A DNA stretch of 64,000 nt. Origin: Labia minor (Eukaryota > Arthropoda > Insecta > Dermaptera > Spongiphoridae). The stretch's first letter is position 1, and the number at the start of each line of letters is the position of its first letter. The DNA lies in assembly GCA_963082975.1 (NCBI GenBank), contig OY720346.1:71601267-71665266 (forward strand), given 5' to 3'. Positions 22,111 through 34,086 of this stretch are shown here, in pieces. The position numbers and the translations under genes were made by a program. Below the pieces are notes generated by a model that was not told the DNA's origin, ran no database searches, and saw only the letters and a program-made list of their open reading frames with translations.

Positions 22111-23139
22111 AATATCAAAATACCTAATATATATATCTAAATATCCATATTTAAAATATAGATTTAAATTTGGATATATCCATATACACAAATAAATATT
22201 TTGTTTATTTTGTTTATCACAAAACACTAAATCATTAGAGATTTTAATATCGCAGGTTATTTAATCTTAATAAGTGTGTTAAGTTGTACAGTATTGTTAT
22301 CTTGAATATGATAAGAGATACAAAATGTTGGTTAAATTAACAAACAATTTCTATTTTGGACGGAATTTTTTTTTTTTAATTCAATAAAATAATCTCTTGG
22401 CATAGAAATGATTTGTTAATTTAACTAACTTAGTATCTCTTATCGTTTTCAAGTAAGTAATATTATTCTAATAACTTAAAATGATCACCCAAAGAGATAA
22501 TATATAATTATTAGTTTGGGTTAACACCAACTAATGTTTATATAAATACATCTATATATATAAAGGAGAGTGTTTGTATGTATGTATGTATGTAATTTGT
22601 TTACTTTTTTGCTGTTATAGAAACAAACAAAAAAGAAATTCCCAATCAAAGAATTATTATAATATTTAACTTTTTATTTTAAATTCTAATATTCAAATAT
22701 CATTTCAATTAAATAATTTATTCTAAAAGTTCTCATTTTAATTAATATAATAAAATATTTAAATCATATTTAACTTAAATTATTTTGTATTTATTCTTTC
22801 TATTATATATTTGAATACTTCTTTTATTTTAAGGGAGGGAATTAACTATGATCTAAAAAAATTAATAAATGAACTTAATAATAAAAAATCAAATAAATCC
22901 ATTAATTTAAATTAATACTATTAATGAATTTATTTATTGTTAATTTATCTTTAGTTTTATCAATACTTTTATACCGTTAATTTTTATAAATTGTCTCAAG
23001 TCTCTAACTTTGCATTTTCTCAAATTTTATTATAATTAAAAATATTCAATAAAAATCAAGCAATGAAATTAAAATATCAAAATGAAATGATCAAGAAATA
23101 TTATACTCTATTATAACATATACAATACTTATAAACTAT
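22111..23139. other. AT-rich intergenic sequence
   Basis: Contains a (TATG)n run at about 22575-22600. Imperfect inverted AT-rich segments lie around 22305-22440 (AAGAGATAC...TATCTCTTATC). No gene could be supported. Confidence 0.45.
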
Positions 23140-24075
23140 AGGCGGAGGAAATATTAGACGATATCATTGCGGGTTCAGGCCAAATCGATCAACATTAATT
23201 AAGATATTTTCATTATGACAGATATTAAAAAAACCGCGAATTCAATATCTCTGTTCACTAATTATTTGTAGACTTTAGTAAAACCTACGCATGAATCAAT
23301 AGATCTGGATTAACTTTTTCAAATTTTGATCTTAAAATTTATCTTGAAGGTAGTAAAGAAAGAGTAAGATGCGGAAATCAATTGTAAAATATTAGGTGAC
23401 CCAGACGACTTAAATATAATAGCAGATTAGGCAATTGCAATTACAGATAGCGAGGAAAAATTAATCGAGGTAGGAAAAGAGATGAGTTTTAAAATTAATA
23501 ATGATAAATAAAAATATTTAGAAACAAACAGGAGCAGTATTAACATACAAAATGTAGAATTTGAATATGTAGAAAAATTGAATGTAATCACAAAGGATAA
23601 TAATATTTGAGAAGAATTTAAATCGAAGTTGCAATCGGGAAACGCCTGTTATCATGCAGTAAAGAGGCTTATCTCATCAAAATTATTATAAAAGGGAATA
23701 AAAATTAAAATATATAAAACAATTATTTTGTCTGTTGTATTATATGAGTGTGAGACATGGTCTATGATCTTAGGAGATGAGAGTGGATTCAGAGTATTTG
23801 AGAATAGGATTCTCCCCAGCATTTATGGGCCAAAGAAAGATGAGGGAATGACGTACGAGAGATGGAACAGAGGTTCAGGATAAGGACACTTGGAGAAATG
23901 TGGTTGTAGCTGCCAAGAACTTTCGAGTACCGTTGAGCCACGCATGGTCTATGACCCTGGGAGATGAGAGTAGATTCAGATTATTCTTTCCAGCATTTAT
24001 TGGCCAAAGAAAGATGAGGTCACCGGGGACACTTGGAGAAATGTGGTTGTGGCTGCCAAGAACTTTCGAGTAGAT
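23140..24075 (+). pseudogene. Degenerate non-LTR retrotransposon (LINE) 3' part
   Basis: Broken frames encode recognisable reverse-transcriptase family pieces: GFRPNRST-like near 23170, DDLNIIADLAIAITD near 23405-23450, then SVVLYECETWSMILGDESGF and RVFENRILPSIYGPKKDE near 23730-23840, and DTWRNVVVAAKNFR near 24030-24070. Stops and frameshifts are frequent and a segment near 23880-24030 is partly duplicated. These motifs fit a clade of arthropod LINEs with a conserved C-terminal tail after the polymerase. Other fragments of the same kind are at 31490, 32640, 44675 and 63785. Confidence 0.8.
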
Positions 24076-24099
24076 AGATATAGCATATTCAATAATAAT

Positions 24100-24306
24100 A
24101 TATATAATTAATTTACTAAATAAATTAAAATATATTTTAAATAATCACACAATAAGAAATGAATGTTTTATGTTATACATTGTTTGAAACAAAATGGATG
24201 AAAACCTTTTACTACTTTCAACCAAATACTATGTACCACTCGGGAGTACAGGGGGCGGAGCCCCCGTCTAGATGTGAACAGCGACGAAGGAGGTCTGAGC
24301 AGCTAG
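24100..24306 (+). repeat. Repeat terminus with GC-rich tail and CTAG end
   Basis: After the LINE fragment come TTTGAAACAAAATGGATGAA, then CAGGGGGCGGAGCCCCCGTC, and GGAGGTCTGAGCAGCTAG|T. The same string in inverted orientation starts at 63555, where a better-kept hairpin precedes CTAG. The end resembles a Helitron 3' terminus (hairpin, short spacer, CTAG). At both sites LINE 3' sequence lies upstream of it. Confidence 0.6.
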
Positions 24307-24309
24307 TAT

Positions 24310-25216
24310 ATAATAAACAATATGTATATAAGGTAATGCCGAGGGATCTTGCGCACAATTCGGATTTTTGCTCAATCTTAAATGTTAATACCCATTATGT
24401 CATAATTATAGATGTTAATGGTACCTAGGACTATTAGGTATTCATAGCAAAAATTACAGTTTTATTTTTAAAATAAGATCTACACAAATTTACAAAAGTA
24501 AAAAAGTAACTTTTCGAAAATATCACTAACAAGGGTGAGGATATTACGAAGTCGTTGTGGGGAATATGACTTTTGGGAAATTATATGTTAAACAAAAATA
24601 AATAAACTCATAAAGTTAAAATGTTTAAATATTTAATTAGATAAGTTTTGAGAATTAAAACAAGTACATAACTTAAAATAATAAATATTTACACACGACT
24701 GGAACTATGAATATTTCTCTCGTATTAATAAATTGTTTAAGGGGTTCAATTTTTCAATTTTAGGCAAAGGTAAAACGCACGCCATATCCCTCGCACACGC
24801 AATGCGTTATATCACTACGTCGACAAAATATTAGGCAAAGACTTGCAAACATTGAGGGATCGGTAAATAAATAATTCTTAATATTAATTTTAAAGAATGT
24901 ACAAAAACGTAAACTGCGTAGTATACTTGCAAATATTGCAAAAGAAAAGAAATTACGAATCTTTGAAATAATTATGATGAAATTTCGCTTGTATTGATCT
25001 TCAAGATGGCGGACAATTCAAATCCCTCTTAGTCAAAGGTTTGCTTAAAAATAAGGTAGACACGCTTCATCTGGTCGTGTATGTGACTACTATCATCTCC
25101 AATACCTTTCCCACGCCAGGCCTAGTTTTTGAAATATAGCAAACACATTTACCTTGCTTGTTGTATTTATTATAAACGTATGTATCTGTAATGAATCCAA
25201 TGTGGGATTATTTGTA
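24310..25216. other. Intergenic, unassigned, partly less AT-rich
   Basis: About 24740-25130 is somewhat GC-richer (GCACGCCATATCCCTCGCAC, GATGGCGGACAATTCAAATC) with no ORF above about 60 codons and no copy elsewhere in the window. Nothing further can be said. Confidence 0.4.
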
Positions 25217-25698
25217 ATAAGTTGACCTGTGGCCAGGTACAGGACCGACCAACGATTTGAAATAAATTAATTCCCAAACAAGATTATTTATAAATATATA
25301 TAAAGAATTAAAAAATATTTTTAGAACTTGAATGACTAAATTATATTATCTTGATTTTTATTTTTAGTTTAATTAATCAATCATTTATCACTACTATATT
25401 TTAAGGGGAATATTTTCTGACAATGAATATAAAATTAATACTTTGTAAACTACCACTTCCGGTTTCCGAATATACACCAAAAGTTGATTAATTCATGCTA
25501 CTGATGCATTAAGTAAATATACCACATTTTATCAAAATCCGTTGAGCCGTTCAAGCTATACACATCTATACGGACACACAACGGACAGACATCATGCTAA
25601 AAATAATTTTTCTGTTAACAAATTGCATGATTCGTGGAGATGTGTAAAAATCTCCACATCTGAAATTTAATGTGAAAACAATACCTCCCTTACTATTG
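25217..25698 (-). mobile_element. Family B element, copy 3 (diverged)
   Basis: It begins TAAGTTGACCTGTGGCCAGG and contains TTTCCGAATATACACCAAAA and GGACACACAACGGACAGACA. It stops near CTCCCTTACTATTGG without the terminal ACCGACC motif. The middle (about 25290-25430) is diverged or deleted. Confidence 0.75.
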
Positions 25699-26037
25699 GC
25701 AAGAACTGGTGATGCACCACGCCATTGTCATCGAAGAAAACAGTGAGCAAAACCTTCACATTTGATCGAACTTTTTGTTCGTTCTTTTTGAAAGCACTTG
25801 TACCACTTATAAACATTTTTTGGAGACTAAGTAGATTCGCCGGAATGGCACAGTCTACATTTTGAGTCCATTGGAGTACTTTATTCCATTTTTAACGCAC
25901 AGATCTATTTTTTAAGTAATACAAAATTTTTTTCAGTCAACTACTAATCCAAAATGGCTGATAATATCAACATATAAGAAACATTGTGTACCAACATAAC
26001 AAAAAAATTCCATAATCGAATGTACACAGTTCGCGAA

Positions 26038-26160
26038 AATTCAGTTTAGAGGAAAAAAAAAATGAAAACATGGTAGGTAATGACCCACTTCCGGATGAGC
26101 TACATTTCTCAAAAGTTAGTAGACAACAACGAATTTTGAACACAAACTCACACAAATTTT
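26038..26160 (-). mobile_element. Family A core fragment
   Basis: Contains TTCAGTTTAGAGGAAAAAAA, GGTAATGACCCACTTCCGGA and TGAGCTACATTTCTCAAAAG; neither terminus is present. Confidence 0.7.
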
Positions 26161-26763
26161 TATTATAAATAAAAGATCAAAACACATTACTATACTTTTT
26201 CTAGAAAAATTATGCAAAATATATTTTCATTCATTTATTTACACAGCTTTATTCATTCACTCAAAGCGACACTGACATATAATTTTTCTCTCCCACCTTA
26301 CAAATATAATATATATTATATCCCCTCTCAGGAAAATTAAATAATTTAGAGCAAAAAATTGTCTTGTTTCTTTAGCTCTATTCTATTAATTTCTTCTAAT
26401 ATATATGTATATGCAGTTTGCTTTTATAAATACATATATTGATCATTATAAAAAAGTAGGTTAATTAAAAATGGTAACGATTATTTAATTATCCTCATTT
26501 AATATGAAACTAAATGTTAAAATATTCGATATAATTTAATAGGAGGGTTGAAATTATTTTCATCGATGTTTTAGCAACATATAATTAGAATTAAATCAAA
26601 GTTTAATATAGAAATGAATCATAATATTAGAGTCGCATGATTATGAGAGATAGGGACATTTACATCATGCATTCAGTGACCTTTAACGGGTCCCATTCAT
26701 CGAAATTAATAACGAAAAAATTATTAAACAAGGATATATAAATATAGATTAGCCTAGATAGTA

Positions 26764-27180
26764 AGCTGGAGTGTCTCCACTCGATTATCTCGCAAATTTG
26801 AATTGGATTAATTAACATATATTATATTTAAATTACATTTAATTAATTATAAATTAAAATTAGTAAATAATATTTATTAAACCAGGGCATGTTTGGCTCT
26901 GTTGATGGCACCACGTCACGTGTTGGCGCGTGATTTGCAGTGTTAAAAAATTAATTCCGGTACTTTCAGCGATTCAATCAAGCTGAAATTCTATATATAG
27001 CAATTTTATACAATTTTTAATGATGTGAAGATCTATCAAACGTAACTATATCTTTATTTTTACTTTCAGTTTAGAGGAAAAAAAATGAAAACGTGGTAGG
27101 TAATGATCCTCTTCCGAATGAGCTACAGGAACCTTCAAAACGTATAAAAACATCAAAATCTCGACATCGAAAATTTGAAA
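26764..27180 (-). mobile_element. Family A element, 5' truncated, part of a dimer
   Basis: Starts CTGGAGTGTCTCCACTCGAT and has ACGTCACGTGTTGGCGCGTG. The microsatellite part is deleted and it stops at CGACATCGAAAATTTG. A linker (27181-27262) leads to the next A unit, the inverted equivalent of 18641-19200. Confidence 0.8.
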
Positions 27181-27262
27181 AAAAAATGAAAAAAATATAT
27201 AAGGTAGATTTATTAAAATAATAAAATAGATAGTTTATAAATTACTTCAGTAAATTCAGATT

Positions 27263-28345
27263 TAAAAAATGAATTCCGGTACATTCAATCAAGCTGAAAT
27301 TCTATATATAGCAGTTTTATACAATTTGTAATCTTGTGAAAAACTATCAAACATATATATTATGTCGACAAAGACCGAAAAAACCCATTTATAGTAACAA
27401 AAATGAGTCAAAAAGACTTATTCTTATGAGCCTCTGTTGGCGAATATAAACAAAAAAAGCACGCTTTTCTGATAGGACAAACTTGGAATTTTCAGGAACG
27501 TATAGCTTTTGCTTTAAATCAGAGAATATTGGATCATTTTTTGTTAAAAACACAGTTAATGGAGAATACAGGAAAATTAATGTCTTAAAACAAGGTAGAC
27601 CTGTAATGATAACCTTGTCAGATATTCAAGTTAAATACAACGAGCCATTAAAAATAGCAGAAAAGAAAATTAAAAATGTACAAACATTATTGCCTTATAT
27701 ACCTCCAGCTTATCAATCATTTTACACTCAATTAAATGTAACTGTTGATACTGTAGATGAGAGATGAGGTTGAAATTTTAGATGATTAATAAGTATTGCA
27801 TTCTTTTCTTTATTTTGTTTTAATTTAGATAAAGCAAAAACACGTGAAGCTACATTTTATGTAAATTCTATTTTTTTTTTGTGAAAAAAAATATAGTAGA
27901 TAAAGATGTTGAAATTTTAGATGTGTTATAGATGTATTATATTATCTTAGTTATTTTTATCATCCGTTTAGTTTAGTTTTAGCAAAAACATGTTAAGCCA
28001 CATTTTTTCAAAATAAATTCTAATTTTTGTAGAAAAAATGTTTTATTTAAAGAAATAATAGTTGCTGACTTTTTCCCTTTACTGATATTACATATTGAGC
28101 AAATTTGAAATATATGCAGTAAACCCAATGTTTTCTATCTTTTCTCTAAACTTTAAACTGCAATATCTCAACATTTTGATTTTGTGGCTTACCACTGTTT
28201 CGCTCTAAGGTCTTCATATATACAGAGACATTTTTCTCAACTTTAGTGAAAATGACTCAGCGACCTTCAAAACGTATAAAAACATTAAAATCTCGAGATC
28301 GAAAATTTTCATGATCGCAATACTATTTCTGGCGACATAGTAAAA
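27263..28345 (-). mobile_element. Family A element with an ~850-bp ORF-containing insert
   Basis: The 3' part (27263-27358; CAATCAAGCTGAAATTCTAT) and 5' part (28215-28345; TTTTCTCAACTTTAGTGAAA to ATTTCTGGCGACATAGTA) are A-family. Where the microsatellite core should be there are about 850 bp of different sequence (27359-28214) holding a 94-codon plus-strand ORF. No second copy of the insert is present in the window. Confidence 0.7.
27483..27767 (+). CDS. Unidentified 94-codon ORF inside a family A element
   Basis: An open frame reads MEFSGTYSFCFKSENIGSFF near its start and KIAEKKIKNVQTLLPYIPPA near its end, finishing at a TGA after VDTVDER. It is lysine-rich with mixed hydrophobic positions and looks more protein-like than the other short frames here, which are repeat shadows. 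The upstream region reads in another frame (VDKDRKNPFIVTKMSQKDLF, ending in a stop), hinting that this is the tail of a longer, broken ORF. I do not recognise the family. It may be a transposon or retroelement protein fragment or a captured host fragment; nothing in it matches Rep/helicase motifs expected of an autonomous Helentron. Confidence 0.4.
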   Translation: MEFSGTYSFCFKSENIGSFFVKNTVNGEYRKINVLKQGRPVMITLSDIQVKYNEPLKIAEKKIKNVQTLLPYIPPAYQSFYTQLNVTVDTVDER

Positions 28346-28536
28346 ATAGATATTTTTTATAAGGTGTAGTCGTGACAAGTATATAATAATAATAATAATA
28401 ATATACATATAGAATATAGAGAGGGTATGCTATGTGGGTAGCAGCTATTAACTTATTTGAAAAACCTTTCACTTGGATCATTGTTTAATTTATCTTCTGA
28501 ACAAGACTAAAGATGACTAAGTGTTAATGGATTTAA

Positions 28537-28581
<45 letters not shown>

Positions 28582-28984
28582 TTATTTATATAATGAATGA
28601 GATATAAATAGAAATTTCAATTTGAATCTTTCTTGGGAAAATAGAAATAGAATAAATACAATAAATACAAATGAATTTAATTAAAATGAAATTGGTTTCT
28701 TTTAGATCTAGTTATTTATATCACGTCACTTTACTGTTATAAACTAATTAATAGAATCTCTCTAATTCTGTGGCGTTATTTAACTTATTAGCTCTCACAA
28801 TGTGTATTAACCACATTCCTCCAAACGTCAGTCCGTGTTCTAATCTTTTTTAAATTAATAGAAAAATACATAATATTATTAAATTTTAAAAATTTCATTA
28901 CATTCTTTGATAAACTTTTTTAAATGTTAAATCTTATATGATTCTTTTTTTATAGTTATATTTATATGAGGTCTGTTCAAAAGA

Positions 28985-29373
28985 AAATTGTATAAAACTG
29001 CTATATATAGAATTTCAGCTTGATTGAATCTCTGTAGCTCAACCGGAAGAGGGTTATTACCTACAACGTTTTGATTTTTTTTCCTCTAAAGTGGCCGTAA
29101 AAATGAAAATATATGTTTGATAATTTTACACATGATTAAAAATTGTATAAAACTGCTATATATAGAATTTCAACTTGATTGAATTGCTGAAAGTACCAGA
29201 ATTAATTTTTTAACACTGCAAATCTCACGCGCCAACACGTGACGTGGTGCCATCAACAAAGAGCCAAACATGCGCTGGTTTAATAAATATTATTTATTAA
29301 TTTTAATTTATAATTTATAGTTAATTAAATTTAATTTAAATATAATATATGTTATTAAATCCAATTCAAATTC
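28985..29373 (+). mobile_element. Family A element, rearranged
   Basis: A short first piece (AAACTGCTATATATAGAATT, TTCAGCTTGATTGAATCTCT) is followed directly by an earlier part of the element (GTAGCTCAACCGGAAGAGGG) and then the full 3' half again (CACGCGCCAACACGTGACGT). A local template switch or nested partial copies would explain this. The terminal hairpin is missing; it ends at a T-run. Confidence 0.75.
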
Positions 29374-29583
29374 CTTTTTTTTATTTATTTAGTTATATTT
29401 TAGTAAACTTAAACTAATCACCTTCCAGGACGAAAGAATGTAGAAAATTTTATTATATAAATATATCTTGTCACAATGAATTAATATTGTTATTAAAATT
29501 TCACTTAAATATAACAGGCTAATTATTATTATTATTATTATAATTATATTATTTTTAGAATTTATTGTCAAGAGTACTATTAA

Positions 29584-29858
29584 GGGGCCACAGGGTGTGA
29601 TGGCTAGCGTCGTTAACTCACATTCTCGTGGTCCTGGGTTCAAGTCCCGGGCCTGACAAGGGAATTTCTCTATCTGGGGTCTATGGGACGTAGTCAACCC
29701 AGCCTCCGGGATCAACATTGGGAAACTACTTGATAAAAAGTAGCGCCTACGATCAAGAAAATCAAGGTAAAGGTTGATAGGACCCGTTCTACTGATCATA
29801 GGACACCACATCATTAATATAACCGACTTGATAGGCGTTGTTGTTGCGTGGGACGTAT
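29584..29858 (+). repeat. tRNA-derived SINE
   Basis: The head is GGGGCCACAGGGTGTGATGG. The perfect B box GGTTCAAGTCC is at about 29637. The body is ATCAAGAAAATCAAGGTAAA and the tail TTGTTGTTGCGTGGGACGTA. One of the more complete copies, on the plus strand. The minus-strand open frame across it (29389-29919) is an artefact. Confidence 0.88.
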
Positions 29859-30681
29859 TTTCTATTATATACATACTCCTTTTATTTAAAATTTTTTTAA
29901 ATTTTAAAATAAATTCCAATTAAAGTTATACTTAAATAGAATCGAATAATCATTCTTAAGAAATTAATTCTACACCATTATATTATACATAATTGAGAGA
30001 GAGGGAGATGAGAATTGAAATCATTGTTTCTAATGGATAATCCTGAAAAAAGTCTTTGTTCTTTTAAATCTTATTTTGATTTCTACGTACTCTATTTATT
30101 TCAACTAACTAGACAATTAATAATTTACCATAAATTCACATCCGCTTTTATATTAATTGAAATAAGACTCGCTTAGTAAGCACAATCAAAGAATTTATAT
30201 TCATATTAATCTATGACTAATGCATATTTGTTAAAGTATTATCATATTTTGAATATATATATATACTCAGAAAGTTTATAATAACAAGTATAAATCTATT
30301 TATTCATTTGGACAAAGTTTAAATGAAATAATATTCACGATGAAAAATATATTATTTTATAAATTATATTTATATAATAGAGATTATTATGTTTCTTTTT
30401 AAAAATATTTTAAAATATTCATAATAGTTAAATAAATATTATCATTAGACAGTCAGAAATTTAGTCTTACTACGATATATATTTATTTGTATATTATCAA
30501 TTCATACATGATATTTACAATGTTTTAATTTTATAATATTTCATTTACACCCTAAGGCAGTCATTTTTTCAAATATCATCTTCTAAAAGAAAAAAATCAC
30601 ATATATGATTCTAGGACTTGGAAGTCACTACCTTGAAAAGTATATAATTATTATTAAACACTAAATAAGGTTAGAAAAAAA
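29859..30681. other. AT-rich intergenic sequence
   Basis: AT-rich; contains a short (TA)n run near 30257. No feature supported. Confidence 0.45.
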
Positions 30682-31285
30682 TCTGGAGTGTCTCCACCCG
30701 ACTATCTCTCAAATATGAATTGGATTAAATAACATATATTATATTTAAATTAAATTTAATTAATTAAATTATAAATTAAAATTAATAAATAATATTTATT
30801 AAACCAGTGCAGGTTTTGCTCTTTGTTGATGGCACCACGTCACGTGTTGGCGCGTGAGATTTTCAGTGTTAAAAAATTAATTCTGTTACTTTCAGCGATT
30901 CAATCAAGCTGAAATTATATATATAGCAGTTTTATACAATTATTAATCATGTGAAAAATTATCAAACATATATCTTTATTTTTACGGTCACTTTAGAAGA
31001 AAAAAAATCAAAACGTTGTAGGTAATGATCCTATTCCGGTTGAGCTACATTTCTCAAAAGTTGATAGAAAACTATGAATTTTGAATAATGCCCATGTACC
31101 AAATTTCATGATTCTAGCTCAAACCGTTTTTGCGTAATCTTGGTTACATACATACACACACACACACACAGACATTTTTCTCAACCTTAGTAAAAATGAT
31201 TCAGGAACCTTCAAAACCTATAAAAACATCAAAATCTCAACATCGAACATTTTCGTGATCGCAATACTCGGCAAAATATCTATTA
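30682..31285 (-). mobile_element. Family A element, nearly full
   Basis: From CTGGAGTGTCTCCACCCGAC through GTCACGTGTTGGCGCGTGAG, CCTATTCCGGTTGAGCTACA and a CA microsatellite (31153-31170) to TTTTCGTGATCGCAATACTC. The last bases (the 5' hairpin) are degraded. Confidence 0.85.
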
Positions 31286-31419
31286 ATCATTTTCAATTTT
31301 TGTCATATTGAGGTACAAATTAAAAAAATCCCTCTTTGAGAGAATATTTATTAATCTGTTTGTTTTGAATACAATATTTGATATTTGTTATTGTAAATTT
31401 ATTCAAAAAAATATACAAA

Positions 31420-31990
31420 AAATACACAACGTTTCGATTGCTACTTCTGCAATGGTTATCAAGCGACTGCACTGTCCGACCATCCAGTGACGATTTATCT
31501 TTTGGCTCTACAAAATTCGAAAGTTCATGACGGCAGCAACCAAATTTCTCCAAGTGTCCCTACCCTGAACTCTCCATCCATCCAACTCCTACCCTCACCC
31601 AACTCTCTCACGTCCCTTCCTTCCCTTCCCTTCCTATCCTTGGTCTTCCAAACGGGCGTTTCCCAATCGGTTTCCCCACCAATATATTTTTCGCCATTCT
31701 TTCCTTTCCCATTCTAACCACGTGCCCTGTTCATCGCAGTCTTCTCGATTTTATAATTCTAACTAAATCTGGAGATGCATAGAGGTCATGCAATTCCTCG
31801 TTATGCAATCTCCGCCATTCTCCGATGACCTCATCTTCCTTTGGCCCATAAATAAGAATACTATTCTCAAATACTTACTCTAAATCTACTCTCGTCTCAT
31901 AACGTCATAGACCATGTCTCCCACCCATATAATACAACCGGTAAAATAAATGTTTTATACATTTTAATTTTTATTCCCTTGGTTAATAAT
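31420..31990 (-). pseudogene. LINE 3' fragment, with a PLE-like tail sequence
   Basis: The minus strand of 31490-31990 encodes LINE C-terminal pieces as at 23730-24070 (TGTTGGGTAGGAGACATGGT-type region near 31910, TTTGGCCCATAAATAAGAAT near 31840). The adjacent 31420-31460 has ACAACGTTTCGATTGCTACT, a phrase often found at Penelope-like termini; this part is only suggestive. Confidence 0.65.
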
Positions 31991-32169
31991 TTTGAATTAA
32001 AGAAAAAAAAATATTTTATTTATTACATATAAAATGAAATTTGAACATATTTCTAAAAAAAATTATCTATATCTACATATATATTAGAATTATTTATAAT
32101 TATCTATATATATGAACATGGACTATTTTATTATGTAGGTCTATGATTTTTATCAGAATATATTTTTTT

Positions 32170-32463
32170 AAAAAAAACTCTGATTTTTGTACATCCTACG
32201 CAAGGACAACGCCTATCAAGTCGGTTATATAAATGATGAGGTGTCCTATTATCAGTAGAACGAGTCCTATCAACCTTTATCTTGATTTTCTTGATCGGAG
32301 GCGCTACTTTTTATCAAGTAGCTTCCCAATATTGATCCCTGGGCTGGGTTGACTCCCTCCCATAGAACCTAACTATAAAAATTTCCTTGCCAGGCCCGGG
32401 ACTCGAACCCGGAAACATGAGAATGTGTACCATCGATGTTTCCTCCCAACCTGTGGTGCCTTT
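32170..32463 (-). repeat. tRNA-derived SINE
   Basis: T-run end CTCTGATTTTTGTACATCC, then GGTGTCCTATTATCAGTAGA, then CCAGGCCCGGGACTCGAACC (B box region) and the head CTGTGGTGCC. Near full length on the minus strand. Confidence 0.88.
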
Positions 32464-32639
32464 ATATTTTTTTAAATCTACTCAAAATAAAATACTATAT
32501 AAATATAAGCTCAAATTATTAAATTTATATATATTAATATTATATAATTTTTTTCACTCATCCTCTTTTAAAAAAAACAAACTTGTATAGGTATTATATT
32601 TATGAATAAAGTAGTTGTCTAATTTATTATTAGGTTTTG

Positions 32640-32860
32640 TTTCATATTTAATAGCTCGAAGGATTAAAGACAATACTCTTAGGATTATTAGAAAATCGCA
32701 TGAACATATTTTGTTAGAATTATAAAATTGAGGACGTTGCGATGGATAGGACAGGTGACTGACTACACCGGGTGGGAACATTTGGCAAGCGACCGCTTGG
32801 TAAACCAAGGTCAGGAGGGTCAGAGAATATAAAAAAGGGGTGTAGGTTTAAATGATATGT
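32640..32860 (+). pseudogene. LINE C-terminal fragment
   Basis: Reads LRWIGQVT near 32740 and, after a frameshift, RPLGKPRSGGSENIKKGCRF near 32790-32850. This is the conserved tail after the polymerase domain in the same LINE clade as at 23140. It is not a gene. Confidence 0.7.
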
Positions 32861-33189
32861 AAGGAAATCTAATGAAAGATTATATATTTAATGTGTTGAT
32901 GTTTGTTCTATATTTACTAATATTTATTCTCCTCCGCCATTACCTATCAGTGTAAAGTGCGAAACCGAACCTCCATCCAATTCCTATTCTCTCCCAATTC
33001 CTTCTTATTTCTTGTTACAATATCTGCCTACCGCGTCCTTGGTAGTATTAGTAAGAATACTGTGAAGTAATTTTATTGAAGTCGGCCTAGTTAATTTTGA
33101 TATTATAGCCTTCAATTTCATACAGACATGAAAATTTCTAAAGTTATATTTGAATTCTCCAGGCCATGAAACATAAAAGTAGCCATTCC

Positions 33190-33400
33190 CGGCATTACAT
33201 GCTTCCGAAGGCATAAAACTCTTCTTAAAATATAAATTTATTCAAATCGTCGTTATAATTTTATTTATTTTATTTTTTTCCATATTTAATAATAACAAAA
33301 CAAAATTTTAAAATAATGAAGTTAGTTACAAATTAATAATTTTGACAATTTGTAACTGACTTCATATTGTTACAGACATCACATACATACGGAAATTATA
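33190..33400 (-). repeat. Family M repeat, copy 1
   Basis: Contains GGCATAAAACTCTTCTTAAA, TTTATTCAAATCGTCG, ATGAAGTTAGTTACAAATTA and, inverted a few bases on, TAACTGACTTCATATTGTTACAGACATCACATACATACGG in shorter form. Copy 2 is at 59765-59985. Part of it matches the tandem units at 45370-46240 on the other strand. Confidence 0.65.
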
Positions 33401-33814
33401 TATATATCAGAATCTAATCAGTGCGTATACAAAATATTGTCTAGATTAAATACTAAAATCAATTTTATAATTTGGAAAAGAAATAAAATATTATTAATTA
33501 ATATTTGGGTAATGTTGTTCTTTGATACTGAGGAATGTATCCGATTAACAACGCTGAACTTTGCGGATAACTTAAACATACGAGTATATATGAGCCACTC
33601 AGAAGCCAAAGCGATTAACTGCACATATAAACAAACTGAGAAAATGAAGCCCAAAGTTCATAGCATGTAGAAAATTCAGGTTTATTGATTACAGAAAAAT
33701 GTATATTGCATTGCAAAATATTAAGATTATCAAGTTCAATATTCAATTCATATGTTGCAGATTACATTACATTACATTAAATTACTAGCAAAATTTTAAA
33801 AATTGGACTTAATC

Positions 33815-33851
<37 letters not shown>

Positions 33852-34086
33852 CAGTGATTCTCAACCACTGTACCGCGGCACTTTAGTGTGCCGCGAGATT
33901 ATAAGGCTCTTAAACATTTCCGACTTTCTAAATATTTTCGATATGGTTCTAAAAAAAGGTAAACCGTTTTTGGGACCACTTTTTTTCAATATGGTAATTT
34001 TACACTTATCTTTTTCTTTGTGTGCCGCCAAATTTTTAAACCGCTAAAAGTGTGCCGCTGTAAAAAAAAAAGGTTGAGAATCACTG
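33852..34086. mobile_element. hAT-type MITE, family C copy 1
   Basis: Ends CAGTGATTCTCAACCACTG and GGTTGAGAATCACTG. The interior has ACCGCGGCACTTTAGTGTGC and GTGTGCCGCCAAATTTTTAA. The flanks are AT microsatellite (ATTTATAT / ATATATAT), so the 8-bp duplication cannot be judged. Three relatives lie in FLVCR introns. Confidence 0.85.

Noticed and set aside
29389-29919. 176-codon minus-strand open frame
   Set aside because: It crosses a SINE in antisense (RDLNPGPRECE is the B-box region) and AT-rich flanks; no protein family.
31487-31717. 76-codon proline/serine-rich plus-strand ORF
   Set aside because: It is the antisense of a LINE 3' coding fragment that is CT-rich on this strand.
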